Shown: positions 6,438 to 8,549 of the stretch, piece by piece
Layout of the letters: every line of letters starts with the position of its first letter
How positions within the stretch are numbered: the first letter of the stretch is position 1
Assembly: GCA_023394035.1 (NCBI GenBank)
Contig: JAEXBK010000028.1
Coordinates: forward strand, 1-8,549
From: Bacillota bacterium
GTDB taxonomy: Bacteria; Bacillota; Clostridia; Peptostreptococcales; Anaerovoracaceae
Direction: 5' to 3'
Length of the DNA stretch: 8,549 bases
The notes under the pieces: model-generated
Seen by the model: the letters and a program-made list of their open reading frames with translations, nothing else
Told to the model about the DNA's origin: nothing
Database searches by the model: none
Made by a program: the position numbers and the translations under genes

Positions 6438-8301
6438 CTTCCGTGAAAACGGCATAAACGGCAGCATCGTTCTCGTCTGCCGGGACTTTGTCTATCCTCT
6501 GACAGTCAAATGCAACCGCCACTACATCCGCGTTTTTGCACCTTGGCAAGTATCTGTCGTAGTAGCCGCCGCCCATCCCGAGCCTCATACATGTTTCATC
6601 AAAGCCGGTGCACGGGCACACGACTACATCTATGGAGGCCGGCTCGAAAATTGTGGATCTTGACGGATCGGGTTCGGAAATCCCAAAAGCTCCTTTTTTC
6701 CATGCGTCTGCATTGCCCGGAAGGAAAGCATCCATTTCCGTCTTGGTTCTGCAGTACGGATAGAGCACGGTCTTGCCGTCTGAAGCTGCTTTTGATGCAA
6801 GCTTTGAGAGATCGACCTCCGCATTGATTGCGCTGTATATCATTATGGAATCGGCATTTGCGTAGAGCGGGGAAGAAGCTATACGCTCGCATATAATGCC
6901 GGATTTTTGCACGCGCTCCTCGTGTGAAAGCGCATCACGCGCGGCAATCGCCTTTTTTCTCAAATGCTTCTTGAGCGCAGTCGTATATGATGAACGCACA
7001 TCACCTGCAAGATAGAGCGAACCGAATGCAATGACAGGATTTCCGTTTGACGCATCAAAGGCGGCAGTGATTCCTTCGGATGCCGATTTTGCAATATTTG
7101 CGGCGGCACCCTTTGATGTCAGAACTTCACAAAGCTCTTCGGCTGCCATCGCTCTGTCCGTAGGCGGAGTTACGCATATGAACCTGTCTGCAAAAGGCAT
7201 AAGCGTGTCGATTACGGCGTTATAATCCTTATCCTTCAAAATACCGATAAGAAAAGTGATTTTTCGGTTTGGCAGATAATCGTTTATGGCCTCTGCAAGT
7301 GCATTGGCACACTGTGGATTATGACCTCCGTCAAGGATAAATAGCGGGGAATTGATTGAATCGCCTTTTGACGATGTGTTCCGGAGCCCCGAGAGCACCT
7401 CAAAGCGTGCAGGCCATTTTGCGTTTGCAAGCCCCTGCGATACGGCATCGTCGGTAATTGTCCAGCCTCTGCGTATGAGCGCACCTATCGTTTCGAGTAC
7501 AGTTGCCGCATTCTTCAGCTGGTGAGCTCCGAGCAGAGAAGATGTGAACTGCCCGCTCGGTACGAGGTCGCTTACAGAACCGTTATACTTAAATACCTGA
7601 CCGGAAAGCTCATGTGAGATGGAAGTTATATTTGAAAAGTCTACGACGGTAAGAGGTACATCTTTTTCCGTACAAATATTTTTTACTACTTCAAGAGCTT
7701 CATCCTCTATATCGTAGCATACGCATGAAGACCCGGCCTTGATGATGCCTGCCTTTGCCGAAGCTATTTCGGAAAGCGTATTGCCGAGATATTCGGTATG
7801 CTCCAAGCCGATGTTCGTTATAACCGCGACTTCCGGAGGGCAGATGACATTGGTGCTGTCGAGGCTGCCGCCCATGCCTACTTCAAGTATTACGATGTCA
7901 CATTTTTCTTCATAGAAATATTGAAGCGCTATAGCGGTAACGATTTCAAACTGACTTGGGTGGTCGTCCATGCTGTCAGCGAGCTCCGCGACCTTTGATG
8001 TCACATCGGCAAGCCTGTTTTTCGGAATGTCTGTGCCGTTTATACGAAATCTTTCGCAGAAGTTCTCTATATGGGGAGAAATATAAATCCCGGTTTTATA
8101 GCCGCTTTCCTGCATGATAGAGGCGAGCATTGAACACGTCGAACCCTTGCCGTTGCTGCCTGCCACGTGAACTATCTTAAGATGCTGATGCGGATCTCCG
8201 AGAAGGGAGAGCAGCTCGCGTGTGCGTTCAAGCCCAAGTCTTGTACTGCTCCACGTGTATGTTTCAATATATGAGAGCGCCTCTTCAAAAGTAAATTTCA
8301 T
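6424..8301 (-). CDS. folC: Fusion of folylpolyglutamate synthase (FolC) and 5-formyltetrahydrofolate cyclo-ligase
   Basis: One 625-residue frame holds two complete enzymes. Residues 1 to about 437 are FolC (EC 6.3.2.17, possibly also dihydrofolate synthase 6.3.2.12), which adds glutamates to folates: P-loop HVAGSNGKGST (45-55), LEVGMGGSLDSTNV (139-152), ITNIGLEHTEYLG (161-173), SAKAGIIK (181-188, with Lys183 at the carbamylated-lysine position of the family), GAHQLKNAATVLE (258-270), WPARFEVL (296-303), LDGGHNP (323-329) and GSLYLAGDVR (427-436). From about 441 to 625 is 5-formyl-THF cyclo-ligase (EC 6.3.3.2), which converts 5-formyl-THF to 5,10-methenyl-THF using ATP: LRKKAIAARDALS (447-459), KGAFGISEPDP (536-546) and the signature RLGMGGGYYDRYL (573-585). 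Almost no linker separates them and no Met lies at the junction, so this is a true in-frame fusion. GAGG lies 6 bases before the ATG, and the upstream gene ends 24 bases away. Confidence 0.95.
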   Translation of the reverse strand: MKFTFEEALSYIETYTWSSTRLGLERTRELLSLLGDPHQHLKIVHVAGSNGKGSTCSMLASIMQESGYKTGIYISPHIENFCERFRINGTDIPKNRLADVTSKVAELADSMDDHPSQFEIVTAIALQYFYEEKCDIVILEVGMGGSLDSTNVICPPEVAVITNIGLEHTEYLGNTLSEIASAKAGIIKAGSSCVCYDIEDEALEVVKNICTEKDVPLTVVDFSNITSISHELSGQVFKYNGSVSDLVPSGQFTSSLLGAHQLKNAATVLETIGALIRRGWTITDDAVSQGLANAKWPARFEVLSGLRNTSSKGDSINSPLFILDGGHNPQCANALAEAINDYLPNRKITFLIGILKDKDYNAVIDTLMPFADRFICVTPPTDRAMAAEELCEVLTSKGAAANIAKSASEGITAAFDASNGNPVIAFGSLYLAGDVRSSYTTALKKHLRKKAIAARDALSHEERVQKSGIICERIASSPLYANADSIMIYSAINAEVDLSKLASKAASDGKTVLYPYCRTKTEMDAFLPGNADAWKKGAFGISEPDPSRSTIFEPASIDVVVCPCTGFDETCMRLGMGGGYYDRYLPRCKNADVVAVAFDCQRIDKVPADENDAAVYAVFTEVETY

Positions 8302-8325
8302 GATATGCCTCTTTCGGTCACTGAA

Positions 8326-8549
8326 CTATAAAGTCGCTTTGCGAATCCTGTCCACGATTGGCGGAACTGCGATCGCATAGATGAAGCCCTTTGCTACAGC
8401 TAAAAGCAGGCGCGGAATAATCATGCCTACGATTATAGTAGGGTAATAATATCCGTAAATTTTGCTGTCGAGGTAAAGTGCACCTGTGTTTATGAGGGTT
8501 ATTACGAGCTCACCGATCAAAACAAGCACGATGCATTCTGCTTTAGAAA
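8326..8549 (-). CDS. folT: Probable folate-specific ECF transporter S component, 3' part only
   Basis: The frame is open from the right edge to the TAG at 8326-8328, giving 74 C-terminal residues. An in-frame GTG at 8529-8527 is unlikely to be the start because the frame continues through the edge and a 67-residue protein would be too short for an S component (about 170-200). The fragment has two hydrophobic stretches joined by INTGALYLDSKIYGYYY, resembling the N-T-x-x-L...Y-G segment in the last third of FolT-family proteins, then IIPRLLLAVAKGF, like the usual R-x-x-K region, and a short basic C-terminus. FolT binds folate in the membrane and works with the shared ECF energising module (EcfA, EcfA', EcfT), which is not in this window. 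The folC/cyclo-ligase fusion begins 24 bases downstream in the same direction, which independently supports folate as the substrate. Another ECF S component is the main alternative. Confidence 0.6.
   Translation of the reverse strand, partial: SKAECIVLVLIGELVITLINTGALYLDSKIYGYYYPTIIVGMIIPRLLLAVAKGFIYAIAVPPIVDRIRKATL

Noticed and set aside
6510..6827. Plus-strand open frame opposite the cyclo-ligase domain
   Set aside because: It is antisense to a domain with clear 5-FTHF cyclo-ligase motifs and has no ribosome binding site or recognisable product.
8527..8529. GTG on the minus strand as the start of a 67-residue membrane peptide
   Set aside because: The frame continues to the window edge and the fragment resembles only the last third of an ECF S component, so a truncated longer gene is more likely.

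Overview
The window reads as a chromosomal stretch from a low-to-moderate GC Gram-positive anaerobe, most likely a member of the Clostridia. This rests on strong AGGAGG-type ribosome binding sites, consensus sigma-A-like promoters, an ATP-type PEP carboxykinase, a FemAB-family peptidoglycan transferase, a PF06541-type membrane protein and a folate ECF-transporter gene next to folC. I cannot name the genus from sequence alone. The gene content looks like ordinary housekeeping or accessory metabolism. I see no phage genes, insertion sequences, CRISPR array, tRNA or rRNA.

Layout. Bases 1-732 (+) hold the C-terminal two thirds of an M20D-type metallo-amidohydrolase cut by the left edge. A 143-base gap follows with a predicted promoter, an 8-bp perfect hairpin and an AGGAGG site leading into pckA (876-2444, +). 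Next on the same strand are a FemAB-family aminoacyl-tRNA-dependent transferase (2486-3700) and, one base after its stop, a MATE efflux transporter (3702-5120). A perfect 13-bp inverted repeat with flanking A and T runs (5188-5223) separates these plus-strand genes from a convergent minus-strand cluster.

The minus-strand cluster, in transcription order from the right edge, has three genes. First is the 3' end of a small membrane protein that looks like the folate-binding S component of an ECF transporter (8326-8549). After 24 bases comes a 625-residue fusion of folylpolyglutamate synthase (FolC) with 5-formyltetrahydrofolate cyclo-ligase (6424-8301). Last is a PF06541-like membrane protein (5240-6382) with its own extended -10 promoter and an unusual block of five 11-residue repeats. 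The first two genes make biochemical sense together: import folate, trap it as polyglutamate, and recycle 5-formyl-THF to the active pool.

The most notable points are the linker-free FolC/cyclo-ligase fusion beside a folate transporter, the 11-residue repeat segment grafted on the membrane protein, and the structured pckA leader. None of these amounts to a demonstrated new system.
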